From Mycolicibacterium sp. MU0053 (GTDB taxonomy: Bacteria > Actinomycetota > Actinomycetes > Mycobacteriales > Mycobacteriaceae), in the NCBI RefSeq assembly GCF_963378095.1, contig NZ_OY726397.1:124001-188000 (forward strand): a stretch of DNA of 64,000 nt, in the 5' to 3' direction. The notes beneath the pieces were generated by a model. It was not told the origin of the DNA. It ran no database searches and was given only the letters and a program-made list of their open reading frames with translations. Shown here one piece after another: positions 17,901 through 26,124 of this stretch. Position numbers and translations under genes: made by a program. The stretch's first letter is position 1, and the number at the start of each line of letters is the position of its first letter.

Positions 17901-20560
17901 CGACCGTGCACGAGGGCCAGCTGATCCGCGCCGGCTCCGAGCCGATCCACGACGTCGAGTACTGGAAGAAGGGCCTGCGCCACAGCGTCTACTTCACGCA
18001 CGGGGTGCGCAACGCCGTCGACAACGGGCACACCACGTTCCTGGAGTTGGCGCCGAACCCGGTCGCGCTGATGCAGGTCGGGTTGACCACCGCGGCCGCG
18101 GGACTGCATGACGCGCAACTGATTCCGACGCTGGCCCGCAAGCAGGACGAGGTGGACTCGATGACCACCGCGCTGGCCAACCTCTTCGTGTACGGCCACG
18201 ACCTGGACTTCCGGACCCTGTTCCCGGTCCCGTCGGACCGGCCGTTGGACCCGGCGCACGACTACGCGAAGATTCCGCCGACCCGGTTCCGGCGCAAGCC
18301 GCACTGGCTCGACGCGCGCTTCTCGGGCGACAACACCGGCGTGGTGCCGGGCTCGCACGTGGCGCTGCCGGACGGCAAGCACGTGTGGGAGTACGCCCCG
18401 CGCACTGCGATGGACTCCGGCAGCCTGGCCGCACTGGTGAAAGCCGCTGCCATTCAGGTACTTCCGGATGCCCAGCTGACCGCGGCCGAACAGCGCGCCA
18501 TCCCGGCCGAGGGGGCCCGGCTGGTCACCACGCTGACCCGCCACCCCGGTGGCGCGGCGGTGCAGGTGCACGCCCGCATCGACGAATCCTTCACGCTGGT
18601 CTACGACGCGCTCGTGGCCCGGGCCGGTCAGGCCGGCACGCTGCCGGCCATGGCCGCCGCCGGTGCCGCGGTCGCACAGCCGACCGGCGAGACCGCACTG
18701 CCGGCCGGCGAGACCGGTGCCGCGCCGCTCGCCGGTGACCCCGTCGACGCCGAGATCCTCAGCGACAACCTGACCCAGGGCGCCAATCTCGGTGCCAGCT
18801 TTGCCAAGTGGACGCCGGACTCGGGCGAGAGCGTCGGCGACCGGTTGGCCGCGATCGTCGGCGGCGCCATGGGCTACGAGCCCGAGGACCTGCCGCGCGA
18901 GGTGCCGCTGATCGAGCTGGGCCTGGACTCGCTGATGGCGGTGCGCATCAAGAACCGCGTCGAGTACGACTTCGACCTGCCGCCGATCCAGCTGCAGGCG
19001 GTGCGCGACGCCAACCTGTACAACGTCGAGCAGCTGATCATCTACGCGATCGAGAACCGCGACGAGGTGGCCCAGCTGCACGAGTTCCAGCAGACCGCCA
19101 GCCCCGAAGAGGTCGCCAAGGCGCAGGCCGAACTGCTCGGCGGGGCCAGCACGGCCGCCGAGATCGAGCAGCGCCTGGCCGAGGTGAAATCGGAGACCGG
19201 CTCGGACACCGAGCCGTCCGCCGGGCCCGCCGACGCGGCCGAGCTCAACGCCAAGGCCGCCGAGACCGCGGCGACCGTGCCCGCGCCGCCGCCGCCCACG
19301 AACCCGGCCGGCCCGGGTGCCGTCCCGCCCCCGCCCACCAACGCAGTGCCGCCCCGGCCCACCAACGCAGTGCCGCCCCCGCCCACCAACCCTGAGGGCC
19401 CCGCCAAGGCCAAGGCCACCGCAGCCGCCGCGGCGGCCAAGGTCCTCACGCAGGAGGCCGTCACCGAGGCGCTGGGCGCCGACGTGCCGCCCCGGGACGC
19501 GGCCGAACGCGTCACGTTCGCGACCTGGGCGATTGTCACCGGCAAGTCGCCGGGCGGCATCTTCAACGAGTTGCCCGCACTCGACGACGAGACCGCCGGC
19601 AAGCTCGCGGAGCGGTTGACCCAACGCGCCGAGGGTGAGATCCCCGTCGACGCCGTGCAGTCGGCCAAGACCATCGAGGAGCTGGCCAGCGTCGTGCGGG
19701 AGCAACTCGAGGAGGGCGTGGTCGACGGCTTCGTCCGGACGCTGCGGGCCCCCACCGAAGGCCCTGAGGGCAGTTCCGCGGTCCCGCTGTTCGTGTTCCA
19801 CCCGGCCGGCGGGTCGACGGTGGTCTACGAGCCGCTGCTGAAGCGGTTGCCGGCGGACATCCCGGTCTACGGCATCGAACGCGTCGAGGGCTCCATCGAG
19901 GAGCGCGCCGCCGAGTACGTGCCCAAGCTGCTGGAACTGCACCAGGGCCCGTTCGTGCTGGCCGGCTGGTCGCTGGGCGGTGCGCTGGCCTACGCGTGCG
20001 CGATCGGCCTCAAGCAGGCCGGCGCCGATGTGGAGTTCGTCGGCCTGATCGACTGCGTGCGCCCCGGTGAGCCGATCGATCAGAGCCAGGAGGGGATGCG
20101 GGCCCGCTGGGACCGCTACGCCCGGTTCGCCGAGCGCACCTTCAACGTCGAGGTGCCGGAGATCCCGTACGAGGAGCTCGAGAAGCTCGACGACGAGGGC
20201 CAGGTCAAGTTCGTCCTGGACGTGGTCAGCCAGAGCGGCGTGCAGATCCCCGGTGGCATCATCGAGCACCAGCGCACGTCCTACCTGGACAACCGGGCGC
20301 TGGACACCATCGAGATGCAGCCCTACGACGGCCACGTCACGCTCTACATGGCCGACCGCTATCACGATGACGCGATTGTCTTCGAGCCCGCGTATGCCAC
20401 CCGCGCACCCGACGGCGGCTGGGGCGAGTACGCCCCGCAGCTGGAGGTCGTGCACATTGGTGGCGAGCACATCCAGGCCATCGACGAGCCCTATATCGCT
20501 AAGGTCGGGGCACACCTGAGCCAGGCGATCACCGCGATCCAGGCCCAGCAGGACAAGTAA
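14993..20560 (+). CDS. pks13: Polyketide synthase Pks13 (mycolate condensase)
   Basis: Condenses the meromycoloyl chain with a carboxylated C22-C26 chain to form the mycolate backbone and transfers it to trehalose. Domain order in 1855 residues: N-terminal carrier (Ser73 in ELGLSSRDA), ketosynthase (Cys307 in DTACSSS, then EAHGTGT and SNVGHLES), acyltransferase (Ser833 in GQSLGEA), C-terminal carrier (Ser1313 in LGLDSLMAV) and thioesterase (Ser1660 in GWSLGG). M. tuberculosis Pks13 has about 1733 residues; the excess lies in the acidic N-terminus and in the proline/alanine-rich linker between the second carrier and thioesterase. Start: ATG at 14993 with a GAGG site; a GTG at 14981 is an alternative. 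Confidence 0.97.
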   Translation: MSEDNANPDDSNRDNSTPDGEVATPNGEVVPARSDLTVPEMRAWLRNWVANATAQPADSINESAPMVELGLSSRDAVAMASDIEDLTGTTLTATVAFRHPTIEALAQVIVEGEPEQEGGDGADEDWSRPAEIDPETADIAIVGVATRLPGDLNSPDELWTALLEGRDAITDLPEGRWEEFLTEPRIAERVARARTRGGYLTDIKGFDAEFFALSKMEADNIDPQQRLALELTWEALEHARIPASSLRGAPVGVFVGSSNNDYMFLAVADPTTAHPYAITGNASSITANRVSYFYDFRGPSMTIDTACSSSLVAIHEGVKALRAKEADVVVAGGVNAMITPIVTIGFDEVGGVLAPDGRIKSFSADADGYARSEGAGMLVLKRVADARRDGDEILAVIAGSAVNHDGRSNGLLAPNPDAQAEVLRKAYKDAGIDPRTVDYIEAHGTGTILGDPIEAGALGRVVGRGRPADRPALLGAVKSNVGHLESAAGAASMAKVTLAIYHDKIPPSINYAGPNPYIDFENERLKVADTVTEWPRYSGHKIAGVSGFGFGGANAHVVVREVLPSDLVEPEPEPETAPDHVDNDDANAVYVGGVRMDEYGEFIDEDDSAQGDAEFFGHAEEQDHDLPELTDEAKRLLEVARAELADQQAEEPVKPIVPLAVSAFLTSRKRAAAAELADWIDSAEGRAASLESIGRSLSRRNHGRSRAVILAHDHDEAVKGLRALAEGKQSPLVLAADGPVSNGPVWVLAGFGAQHRKMGKSLYLRNDVFADWINTVDALVQDELGYSIVELILDDSQDYGIETTQVVIFAIQVALGELLKHHGAKPTALVGQSLGEAAAAYFSGGLTLADATRTICSRSHLMGEGEAMLFGEYIRLMALVEYSADEIKTVFSDYPDLEVCVYAAPTQTVIGGPPEQVDAIIARAESEGKFARKFQTKGASHTQQMDPLLGELAAELQGIEARPLQTAYFSTVHEGQLIRAGSEPIHDVEYWKKGLRHSVYFTHGVRNAVDNGHTTFLELAPNPVALMQVGLTTAAAGLHDAQLIPTLARKQDEVDSMTTALANLFVYGHDLDFRTLFPVPSDRPLDPAHDYAKIPPTRFRRKPHWLDARFSGDNTGVVPGSHVALPDGKHVWEYAPRTAMDSGSLAALVKAAAIQVLPDAQLTAAEQRAIPAEGARLVTTLTRHPGGAAVQVHARIDESFTLVYDALVARAGQAGTLPAMAAAGAAVAQPTGETALPAGETGAAPLAGDPVDAEILSDNLTQGANLGASFAKWTPDSGESVGDRLAAIVGGAMGYEPEDLPREVPLIELGLDSLMAVRIKNRVEYDFDLPPIQLQAVRDANLYNVEQLIIYAIENRDEVAQLHEFQQTASPEEVAKAQAELLGGASTAAEIEQRLAEVKSETGSDTEPSAGPADAAELNAKAAETAATVPAPPPPTNPAGPGAVPPPPTNAVPPRPTNAVPPPPTNPEGPAKAKATAAAAAAKVLTQEAVTEALGADVPPRDAAERVTFATWAIVTGKSPGGIFNELPALDDETAGKLAERLTQRAEGEIPVDAVQSAKTIEELASVVREQLEEGVVDGFVRTLRAPTEGPEGSSAVPLFVFHPAGGSTVVYEPLLKRLPADIPVYGIERVEGSIEERAAEYVPKLLELHQGPFVLAGWSLGGALAYACAIGLKQAGADVEFVGLIDCVRPGEPIDQSQEGMRARWDRYARFAERTFNVEVPEIPYEELEKLDDEGQVKFVLDVVSQSGVQIPGGIIEHQRTSYLDNRALDTIEMQPYDGHVTLYMADRYHDDAIVFEPAYATRAPDGGWGEYAPQLEVVHIGGEHIQAIDEPYIAKVGAHLSQAITAIQAQQDK
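19322..19393. repeat. 24-bp tandem repeat in the Pks13 proline-rich linker
   Basis: Three 24-bp units (19322, 19346, 19370) encode [16 protein letters not shown] and VPPPPTNP at residues 1444-1467, preceded by a related [12 protein letters not shown] stretch. They extend the flexible linker between the C-terminal carrier domain and thioesterase. Near-identity suggests slippage-type expansion. Confidence 0.85.
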
Positions 20561-20573
20561 GGAACTCAGCGAC

Positions 20574-22148
20574 GTGACCGCAGAATCTGTGCCCCAGCCG
20601 GCGACGGCGACCACCGCCGAGAAGCTCGCCGAACTGCGGGCCAAGCTCGAATTGGCCAAGGAGCCCGGCGGCGAGAAGGCCGTCGCCAAACGGGCCAAGA
20701 AGGGCATCCCGAGCGCGCGGGCGCGCATTCATTCGCTGCTGGACCCCGGCAGCTTCCTGGAGATCGGCGCGCTGGCGAAGACGCCCGGCGACCCGGATGC
20801 GCTCTTCGGCGACGGCGTGGTCACCGGCCACGGCACCATCAACGGCCGCCCGGTCGGCGTGTTCAGCCACGACCAGACGGTGTTCCAGGGCTCGGTCGGG
20901 GAGATGTTCGGCCGCAAGGTCGCCCGCCTGATGGAGTGGGTGGCCATGGTCGGCTGCCCGATCATCGGCATCAACGATTCCGCGGGGGCCCGGATCCAGG
21001 ACGCGGTGACCTCGCTGGCCTGGTACGCCGAGCTGGGCCGGCGCCACGAACTGCTGCGCGGCCTGGTCCCGGAGATCTCCATCATTTTGGGCAAATGCGC
21101 CGGCGGAGCGGTGTATTCGCCGATCCAGACCGACCTGGTGGTCGCGGTCCGCGATCAGGGCTACATGTTCGTCACCGGCCCGGACGTCATCAAGGACGTC
21201 ACCGGCGAGGACGTCAGCCTCGATGAACTCGGTGGCGCCGACGCGCAGGCCCGCTACGGCAACATCCACCAGGTGGTCGACGACGAGGCCGCGGCGTTCC
21301 AGTACGTGCGGGACTACCTGCAGTTCCTGCCCGCCAACACCTTCGACGACGCGCCGACCATCAACCCGGGCCTCGAGCCGGAGGTCACCCCGCACGACCT
21401 CGAGCTGGACTCGATCGTGCCGGACGCCGACAACATGGCCTACGACATGCACGAGATCCTGCTGCGGATCTTCGACGACGGCGACGTGTTCGACGTGGCC
21501 CAGCAGCAGGGCCCGGCGATCATCACCGCGTTCGCGCGGGTCGACGGCCGTCCCGTCGGGGTGGTCGCGAACCAGCCGATGCATCTGTCGGGGGCGATCG
21601 ACAACGAGGCCTCCGACAAGGCCGCGCGGTTCATCCGGTTCTGCGACTCCTACAATCTGCCACTGGTTTTCGTGGTGGACACCCCCGGTTTCATGCCGGG
21701 TGTCGAGCAGGAGAAGGGCGGCATCATCAAGCGCGGCGGCCGCTTCCTGAACGCCGTGGTGGAGGCCGACGTGCCCAAGGTGACCATCACGATCCGCAAG
21801 TCCTACGGCGGGGCGTACGCGGTGATGGGCTCCAAGCAGCTCTCGGCGGACCTGAACTTCGCGTGGCCGACCGCGCGCATCGCGGTGATCGGCGCCGAGG
21901 GTGCGGCCCAGCTGCTGGTGAAGCGCTTCCCGGATCCCACCGCCCCGGAGGTGCAGAAGATCCGCGACGAGTTCATCGAGGGGTACAACCTGAACATGGC
22001 CACGCCGTGGATCGCCGCGGAGCGGGGCTTCATCGATGCGGTGATCGAGCCGCACGAGACCCGGCTGCTGCTGCGCAAGTCGCTACAGCTGTTGCGGGAC
22101 AAGCAGATCAGCCGGGTGCAGCGCAAGCACGGCCTCACCCCGATCTAA
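20574..22148 (+). CDS. accD4: Acyl-CoA carboxylase beta (carboxyltransferase) subunit AccD4
   Basis: Carboxyltransferase of the long-chain acyl-CoA carboxylase that makes the carboxylated alpha-branch substrate for Pks13, working with AccA3, AccD5 and AccE5 encoded elsewhere. The 524-residue product has the two crotonase-like halves of the family: [13 protein letters not shown] and [11 protein letters not shown] in the first, [14 protein letters not shown] and [14 protein letters not shown] in the second. A GTG start at 20574 lies 13 bp after pks13, so they are one operon. The alternative start at the internal GTG a few codons on (VPQPAT) would change little. Corresponds to Rv3799c. Confidence 0.96.
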   Translation: MTAESVPQPATATTAEKLAELRAKLELAKEPGGEKAVAKRAKKGIPSARARIHSLLDPGSFLEIGALAKTPGDPDALFGDGVVTGHGTINGRPVGVFSHDQTVFQGSVGEMFGRKVARLMEWVAMVGCPIIGINDSAGARIQDAVTSLAWYAELGRRHELLRGLVPEISIILGKCAGGAVYSPIQTDLVVAVRDQGYMFVTGPDVIKDVTGEDVSLDELGGADAQARYGNIHQVVDDEAAAFQYVRDYLQFLPANTFDDAPTINPGLEPEVTPHDLELDSIVPDADNMAYDMHEILLRIFDDGDVFDVAQQQGPAIITAFARVDGRPVGVVANQPMHLSGAIDNEASDKAARFIRFCDSYNLPLVFVVDTPGFMPGVEQEKGGIIKRGGRFLNAVVEADVPKVTITIRKSYGGAYAVMGSKQLSADLNFAWPTARIAVIGAEGAAQLLVKRFPDPTAPEVQKIRDEFIEGYNLNMATPWIAAERGFIDAVIEPHETRLLLRKSLQLLRDKQISRVQRKHGLTPI

Positions 22149-22172
22149 GGGCCGGGGCTCCCCCCACACCCC

Positions 22173-22232
22173 CGCGAGCGTGCGTGTTCGCGGGCAACAC
22201 GCCGGGCGATCCCCGTATTTTGCGCCCGCTCG
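22173..22232 (+). repeat. Dispersed ~60-bp palindromic element, copy A
   Basis: Begins CGCGAGCGTGCGTGT and ends TTTTGCGCCCGCTCG, with an internal GCGTGT/ACACGC inverted repeat. It aligns with two other sites in this window (24933-24992 on the other strand and 43665-43724). It lies in the short gap after accD4 and before the DUF4331 gene, so it may act as a transcript-end or processing hairpin. There is no T-tract. Confidence 0.6.
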
Positions 22233-22250
22233 CCGGGCCGAGACGGTTGG

Positions 22251-23261
22251 ATGGACCTCATGTCCAACCACTTCACCGGGCTGAGCCTGGGCCCACCGCT
22301 GGGGGACCAGCGTCTCGACCTGTGCGATCTGTACGCGTTCCCGTCGCCCGCCGAACCGGCCAACACGGTGCTCATCCTCAATGCGAACCCCACCGCAGAT
22401 GCGCTGCACCCAGACGCGATCTACCGGTTGGCGATCGACAACGACGGCGATCTGCGCACCGACATCGCCTTCAGCTTCGTGTATTCCGAACCCCGCGACG
22501 GGCGCCAGACGGTGGACGTCTTCCTGGCCGTCGACGGTGACGCCGAATCCGACGAGGCCGTCGGGTCGAACCTGTTTTCCGGCGTCGAAGTGTCCTTCGG
22601 CAAGGAACCCCGCATCCACACCTCGGGCAGTTTCACCTTCTTCGCCGGCGCCCGCAGCGACGCGTTCTTCTTCGACTTCGACGGCATCAAGAACCTGTTC
22701 GACACCTCCGGCGGCCGCAACTTCACCGCGCCGCACCTGGGCGGCACCTCGCCGTGGACGGGGGTGGACTCCAACCTCGAGGCCAACGTGTTCTCGATGG
22801 TGCTCGAGATGCCGACCTCGGCGCTGGGGGCCGACCCGGACCTGGGGATCTGGGGCCGCTGCAGTGTCCGCCGCGACGGCAAACTGCTGCACGTCGACCG
22901 CGCCGGGCATCCCTCGGTGAGCAGCTTCTTCAACACCGACGAAACCAAGGAGGAGTACAACGCCGGCGAACCCGTCCGGGATCGGGAACGCTGGATCGGC
23001 ATGTTCATCCACCTGATGGGACACACCGGCGGTTACACCCGCGACGAGGCCATTGCGGCGATCGACAACGAGGGCACGCTGCCGGACATGTTGACCTACA
23101 ACCCGGCCAAACCCGCAAAGTACCCCAATGGCAGGACCTTTCACGACGATGTCATCGACTACCGGCTGGCGTTTCTGACCAAGGGCGAATGCCCGCCCAG
23201 TGGCCTGCGCCCGCACGTCGACACCCTCGGCGAATTCCCGTATCTGGGGCCGCCGCACTGA
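22251..23261 (+). CDS. DUF4331 family protein
   Basis: Function unknown. The 336-residue product matches the pattern of DUF4331 proteins: an early HFTGLSLGPPLGDQRLDLCDLYAF segment, TVLILNANP, regular beta-strand stretches with aspartates (AIDNDGDLRTDIAF), FFFDFDGIKNLFD and a terminal DDVIDYRLAF motif. It has no signal peptide or membrane helix. Start is ATG at 22251 or the ATG three codons later. It faces the following metallo-hydrolase gene with only 7 bp between the stops. M. tuberculosis does not have it here, so it is an accessory gene placed between accD4 and the emb operon. Confidence 0.8.
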   Translation: MDLMSNHFTGLSLGPPLGDQRLDLCDLYAFPSPAEPANTVLILNANPTADALHPDAIYRLAIDNDGDLRTDIAFSFVYSEPRDGRQTVDVFLAVDGDAESDEAVGSNLFSGVEVSFGKEPRIHTSGSFTFFAGARSDAFFFDFDGIKNLFDTSGGRNFTAPHLGGTSPWTGVDSNLEANVFSMVLEMPTSALGADPDLGIWGRCSVRRDGKLLHVDRAGHPSVSSFFNTDETKEEYNAGEPVRDRERWIGMFIHLMGHTGGYTRDEAIAAIDNEGTLPDMLTYNPAKPAKYPNGRTFHDDVIDYRLAFLTKGECPPSGLRPHVDTLGEFPYLGPPH

Positions 23262-23268
23262 CATCGGC

Positions 23269-24147
23269 TCAGATGGGCTCCAGGCCCAGCCAGTTGTCGA
23301 CCGTGAAACGGTCCCCGCGCGCGACGATCCTGGCGCCGCCCGGCCCGGGGTAGTGCGCGGGAACGACGGCGGCACGGCGCCGCGCGGCCTCGGTGAACAC
23401 CCGCTTGCGGGTGACGGCCGCCTCGCCGGCGTTGAGGTCGAACGCGCAGGCGTCGCCGGGGCGCGGAATCTGGATGGGGCAGTGCGTCAGGTCCCCGACG
23501 AACACCGCGGGCACGCCGGCGTCCAGCCAGACCACCGAGGATCCCGGCGTGTGGCCGGATGCCGTTCGTAGCCAAAGGGATTCGGACAGCTGATAGTTGT
23601 CGTCCCAGAGCTGCACCTGCTCGGCCACCGGGTCGACGCTGTCGGCGAACACGTGGGCGGCGCCGTCGTCGTGGCCGGCGCCCTCGGGCCCGAAGTGACG
23701 ATGGTCGGCGTCGTGCATCAGGTAGCGCGCGTTGGGGAAGGTCGGGACCCAGGCACCGTCGACGAGGTGGGTGTTCCAGCCGACGTGGTCGGTGTGCAGG
23801 TGAGTGTTGATCACGACGTCGACCGCCTCGGGTTCGACGCCGGCGCGCCCGAGCGCACCCAGGAAGTCGGTGGACAGGTTCGACAGCGGCGGCAGATGGG
23901 GCCGGTCGCGGTCGTTGCCGACCCCGGTGTCGACGAGCACGATCAGGCCGTCGACCTCGATGACCCAGCTCTGTATCGCTAGCCGGAACTGTCCGGCGTC
24001 GGGGCGGTAGAAGTTCGGCACCAGTAGGCCGGATTCGTCCTCCCACGCCTGGGCCGGGGTGCCCGGGAACAGCGCGGTGCCGGCCTCGAATTGATGCTCG
24101 ACGACGCGGCTGAGGACCGCCTTGCCCATCTTGATGCTGCCGGTCAT
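23269..24147 (-). CDS. Metallo-beta-lactamase-fold hydrolase
   Basis: Probable metal-dependent hydrolase of unknown substrate. The 292-residue protein has the zinc-binding motif HLHTDHVGW (HxHxDH), a preceding VLVDTGVGND strand, the later histidine in SGHTPGSS, an aspartate in FVGDLTHCP and a final histidine in VPAHYPGPG, so all usual metal ligands are present. The layout resembles quorum-quenching lactonase-like and alkyl-sulfatase-unrelated small MBL proteins, but the substrate cannot be read from sequence. No signal peptide. It is convergent with the DUF4331 gene. Confidence 0.82.
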   Translation of the reverse strand: MTGSIKMGKAVLSRVVEHQFEAGTALFPGTPAQAWEDESGLLVPNFYRPDAGQFRLAIQSWVIEVDGLIVLVDTGVGNDRDRPHLPPLSNLSTDFLGALGRAGVEPEAVDVVINTHLHTDHVGWNTHLVDGAWVPTFPNARYLMHDADHRHFGPEGAGHDDGAAHVFADSVDPVAEQVQLWDDNYQLSESLWLRTASGHTPGSSVVWLDAGVPAVFVGDLTHCPIQIPRPGDACAFDLNAGEAAVTRKRVFTEAARRRAAVVPAHYPGPGGARIVARGDRFTVDNWLGLEPI

Positions 24148-24292
24148 GGCTCGACCGTACGATGCGAGCCGTGGTCGGCGGGACTTTTAGCGCGGGTGGG
24201 TGAGTCCCACAGCACGGATCAGCGTCCACCTAGGTACTGATTCAGCGGCGAAATGTGTACCGGGCCGGCCGCTCGCGCCTGGAGATCGGGAG

Positions 24293-24766
24293 CTAACTAC
24301 CCCCACCCACCTCGGCGGGCAGCGGCGTGATGGGTGCCGACTTCGTCGTCGGCGCACTGGCGGTGCCTGCCACGTGGAAGTCGATCCACGGTTCCTCCCG
24401 GATCACCTGCTCGCCCTCGCTGATGATCAGCGACTTCGCCGCCACGGTGTACTCGATGCCGTAGTTCTTGGCGATGAACGCGCCGTCGTCGGCGCGGGTG
24501 GCGGACAGGATCATTTTGGCGCCGTCCCGTAACCGAACACCCCGGTACTGGTAGCCACCTTCGGCCGACGTGCAGATCGCCACGCGGGACTTGTCCGTGC
24601 TGCCGAACTCGACCACGGTGTTCGGCGGGGCGCACCGAGCGGTGGAGTCGACGTAACCCTGGGCGTCGGTGGCGGGCGCGGCGCCGGCAACCGGCGCGCC
24701 GATCGCAAGCAGCGCGACCCATCCTGCGGCGGCGCAGAGGCGGGGGGAAATCCGGAATGAAGGCAT
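24293..24766 (-). CDS. Small secreted protein of unknown function
   Basis: I do not recognise a named family. The 157-residue product starts MPSFRISPRL and has a signal peptide with an AGAAPATD cleavage region. The mature part is beta-strand rich, with one cysteine pair (TARCAPPNT and VAICTSAEG), and ends in a proline/threonine tail and GGGS. The ATG at 24766 was chosen because an AGGTGG ribosome binding site stands about six bases upstream; an ATG two codons earlier is also possible. The same DNA has an overlapping frame from 24776 without these features. It is probably an envelope or extracellular protein. Confidence 0.7.
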   Translation of the reverse strand: MPSFRISPRLCAAAGWVALLAIGAPVAGAAPATDAQGYVDSTARCAPPNTVVEFGSTDKSRVAICTSAEGGYQYRGVRLRDGAKMILSATRADDGAFIAKNYGIEYTVAAKSLIISEGEQVIREEPWIDFHVAGTASAPTTKSAPITPLPAEVGGGS

Positions 24767-24932
24767 CGACATCCACCTGACCACGTTCCTGATACTTGCG
24801 CGACCGACGACGCCGAAGCTCGGCTGATTCGTTAGGTCACCGAGACACTGACCATGGCGGCACACAGCCGGGGCTGCTCGCCACGGCTGGGCGTCCAGTG
24901 CTGTACCCGACAGTGCGAGTGCGAGCCGACCG

Positions 24933-24992
24933 CGAGGGTGCGCAAACCACGCTCTCGCGGCGGCGTGTCGGCCGGGGACCCGCCCGCTCGCG
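24933..24992 (-). repeat. Dispersed ~60-bp palindromic element, copy B (minus orientation)
   Basis: Read on the minus strand it begins CGCGAGCGGGCGGGTCCCC, continues GGCCGACACGCCG and ends TTTGCGCACCCTCG, closely matching copy C at 43665-43724 and copy A at 22173-22232. It is upstream of the small secreted protein gene and next to the G-rich tract and the IS element, in a 286-bp non-coding stretch. Confidence 0.6.
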
Positions 24993-25047
24993 GGTAAGGG
25001 GTAAGGCGGGTAGGCGGGTAAGGGGGTAAGGCGGGGAAAGGAAGGGG
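24992..25047 (+). repeat. G-rich GGGTAAGG-type simple repeat
   Basis: About 56 bases made almost only of G, with TAA or TA spacers (GGGTAAGGGGTAAGGCGGGTA and so on). It contains at least four runs of three or more G with loops of seven bases or fewer, so it could fold as a G-quadruplex on the plus strand. It directly precedes the IS481-type element. Confidence 0.6.
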
Positions 25048-26019
25048 CTAGGTGTAATGACCAGGCAGGTTGTGAACGCGTAGGCGCTCGATGGGGGTCT
25101 TTCCTCCGATACCGGTGTGGGGTCGGTGGTGATTGTAGTGATGCAGCCAATCTTGGTAGGTCTGCGCGCGGGCGTCGTTGGACCGGTAGGTCTGGGCGTA
25201 GGCCCATTCGGCGGCCAGGGTGCGGTTGAAGCGTTCCACCTTGCCGTTGGTCTGCGGCCGATACGGTCGGGTTCGCTTGTGCGTGATCACATCGCCTAGT
25301 GCTTCGGCGAAACACTTTGAGCGGTAACATGATCCGTTGTCAGTGAGGACGCGCCGAACGATGATGCCATGGTCTACGAAGAAGGCGTTGGCGTTGCGCC
25401 AGAACGCTGCGGCGGTCTCCTTGCGTTCGTCGTCGAGTTCTTCGGAGTAGGCCAGTCGGCTGTGGTCGTCGACCGCGTGGTGCAGGTAGGCGTAGCCCAT
25501 CCCGCTGCGGGTTTTGCGCCCCGCTTGCCGGCCGAGCTTGCGGTGCCCACCACCATCGGGGATACGGCCGAGCTTTTTGATGTCCACGTGCACCAGATCG
25601 CCCGGCGCCGCGTGCTCGTAGCGGTTGGGCTTCGGGCGGCGTACCGGCAGGCCGGTGGCCTGATCCAGGTGCCTCAACAGGGGCATCTTGTAGCGCTTGA
25701 GCACCGCCTGCACCGTTGATCGCGGCACGTGCAGGTGTGCGGCGATCCGATCGGGCCCCCAGCGGCGGGTGAAGCGCAGCTTGACGATCCGACGCTCCCG
25801 ACGTGCCGGCAGCCGGTTGGGGCTGTGGCGCGGACGGCTGGGTCGGTCGAACATCGCCTCCGCGCCACCGACCCGGTAGCGATCGGCCCACTTCTTCGCT
25901 GTGGCCGGTGAGCACTGGAACCGCTCAGCAGCACGTCGGATCGACCAACCCTCATCGACAATCAGCTTGGCGAGTTTCAATCGCCCCTTCGGGGTCAGCG
26001 AAGCATTAGCGTGGGACAC
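25048..26019 (-). CDS. IS481-family DDE transposase
   Basis: Catalyses transposition of the element around it. The 323-residue protein has an N-terminal helix-turn-helix (WSIRRAAERFQCSPATAKKW), a second DNA-binding region (RRWGPDRIAAHLHVPRSTVQAVL) and an integrase-like core with acidic residues in VHVDIKKLG, LTDNGSCYRS and the glutamate of NGKVERFNRTL, ending YNHHRPHTGIGGKTPIERL, all typical of IS481. Its last sense codons lie in the left inverted repeat, and the TAG stop at 25048-25050 is outside the element, within the duplicated CTAG target. The start at 26019 (MSHANASL) leaves about 100 bp to the right end for a promoter. Confidence 0.94.
   Translation of the reverse strand: MSHANASLTPKGRLKLAKLIVDEGWSIRRAAERFQCSPATAKKWADRYRVGGAEAMFDRPSRPRHSPNRLPARRERRIVKLRFTRRWGPDRIAAHLHVPRSTVQAVLKRYKMPLLRHLDQATGLPVRRPKPNRYEHAAPGDLVHVDIKKLGRIPDGGGHRKLGRQAGRKTRSGMGYAYLHHAVDDHSRLAYSEELDDERKETAAAFWRNANAFFVDHGIIVRRVLTDNGSCYRSKCFAEALGDVITHKRTRPYRPQTNGKVERFNRTLAAEWAYAQTYRSNDARAQTYQDWLHHYNHHRPHTGIGGKTPIERLRVHNLPGHYT
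25053..25078 (+). repeat. Left terminal inverted repeat of the IS481-family element
   Basis: Starts TGTAATGACCAGGCAGG; pairs with the right end, differing at two positions. Confidence 0.92.
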
Positions 26020-26097
26020 GAGGACCTCCTGGTGATCGGCGTGTGTGTGGTAACCACACCGATACCGGAGGTCCTCACCTACTTCCGCGCACCACGC

Positions 26098-26123
26098 CGT
26101 TCACAACCTCCCTGGCCATTACA
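26098..26123 (-). repeat. Right terminal inverted repeat of the IS481-family element
   Basis: On the minus strand starts TGTAATGGCCAGGGAGG. It is followed at 26124-26129 by the GCTAGG target copy that contains the embB stop codon. Confidence 0.92.
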
Positions 26124-26124
26124 G

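Larger units (their letters stand above)
25053..26123 (-). mobile_element. Complete IS481-family insertion sequence, 1071 bp
   Basis: One transposase gene lies between 26-bp terminal inverted repeats that start TGTAATG (25053-25078 and 26098-26123, 24 of 26 bases matching). The element is flanked on both sides by GCTAGG (25047-25052 and 26124-26129), a perfect 6-bp target duplication fitting the NCTAGN preference known for Bordetella IS481. The intact transposase, near-perfect repeats and duplication indicate a recent insertion. It lies at the 3' end of embB in the same orientation, so emb readthrough could reach it. Confidence 0.95.

Noticed and set aside
17378..20728. A long minus-strand frame across pks13
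   Set aside because: Antisense shadow of pks13 without motifs or a ribosome binding site.
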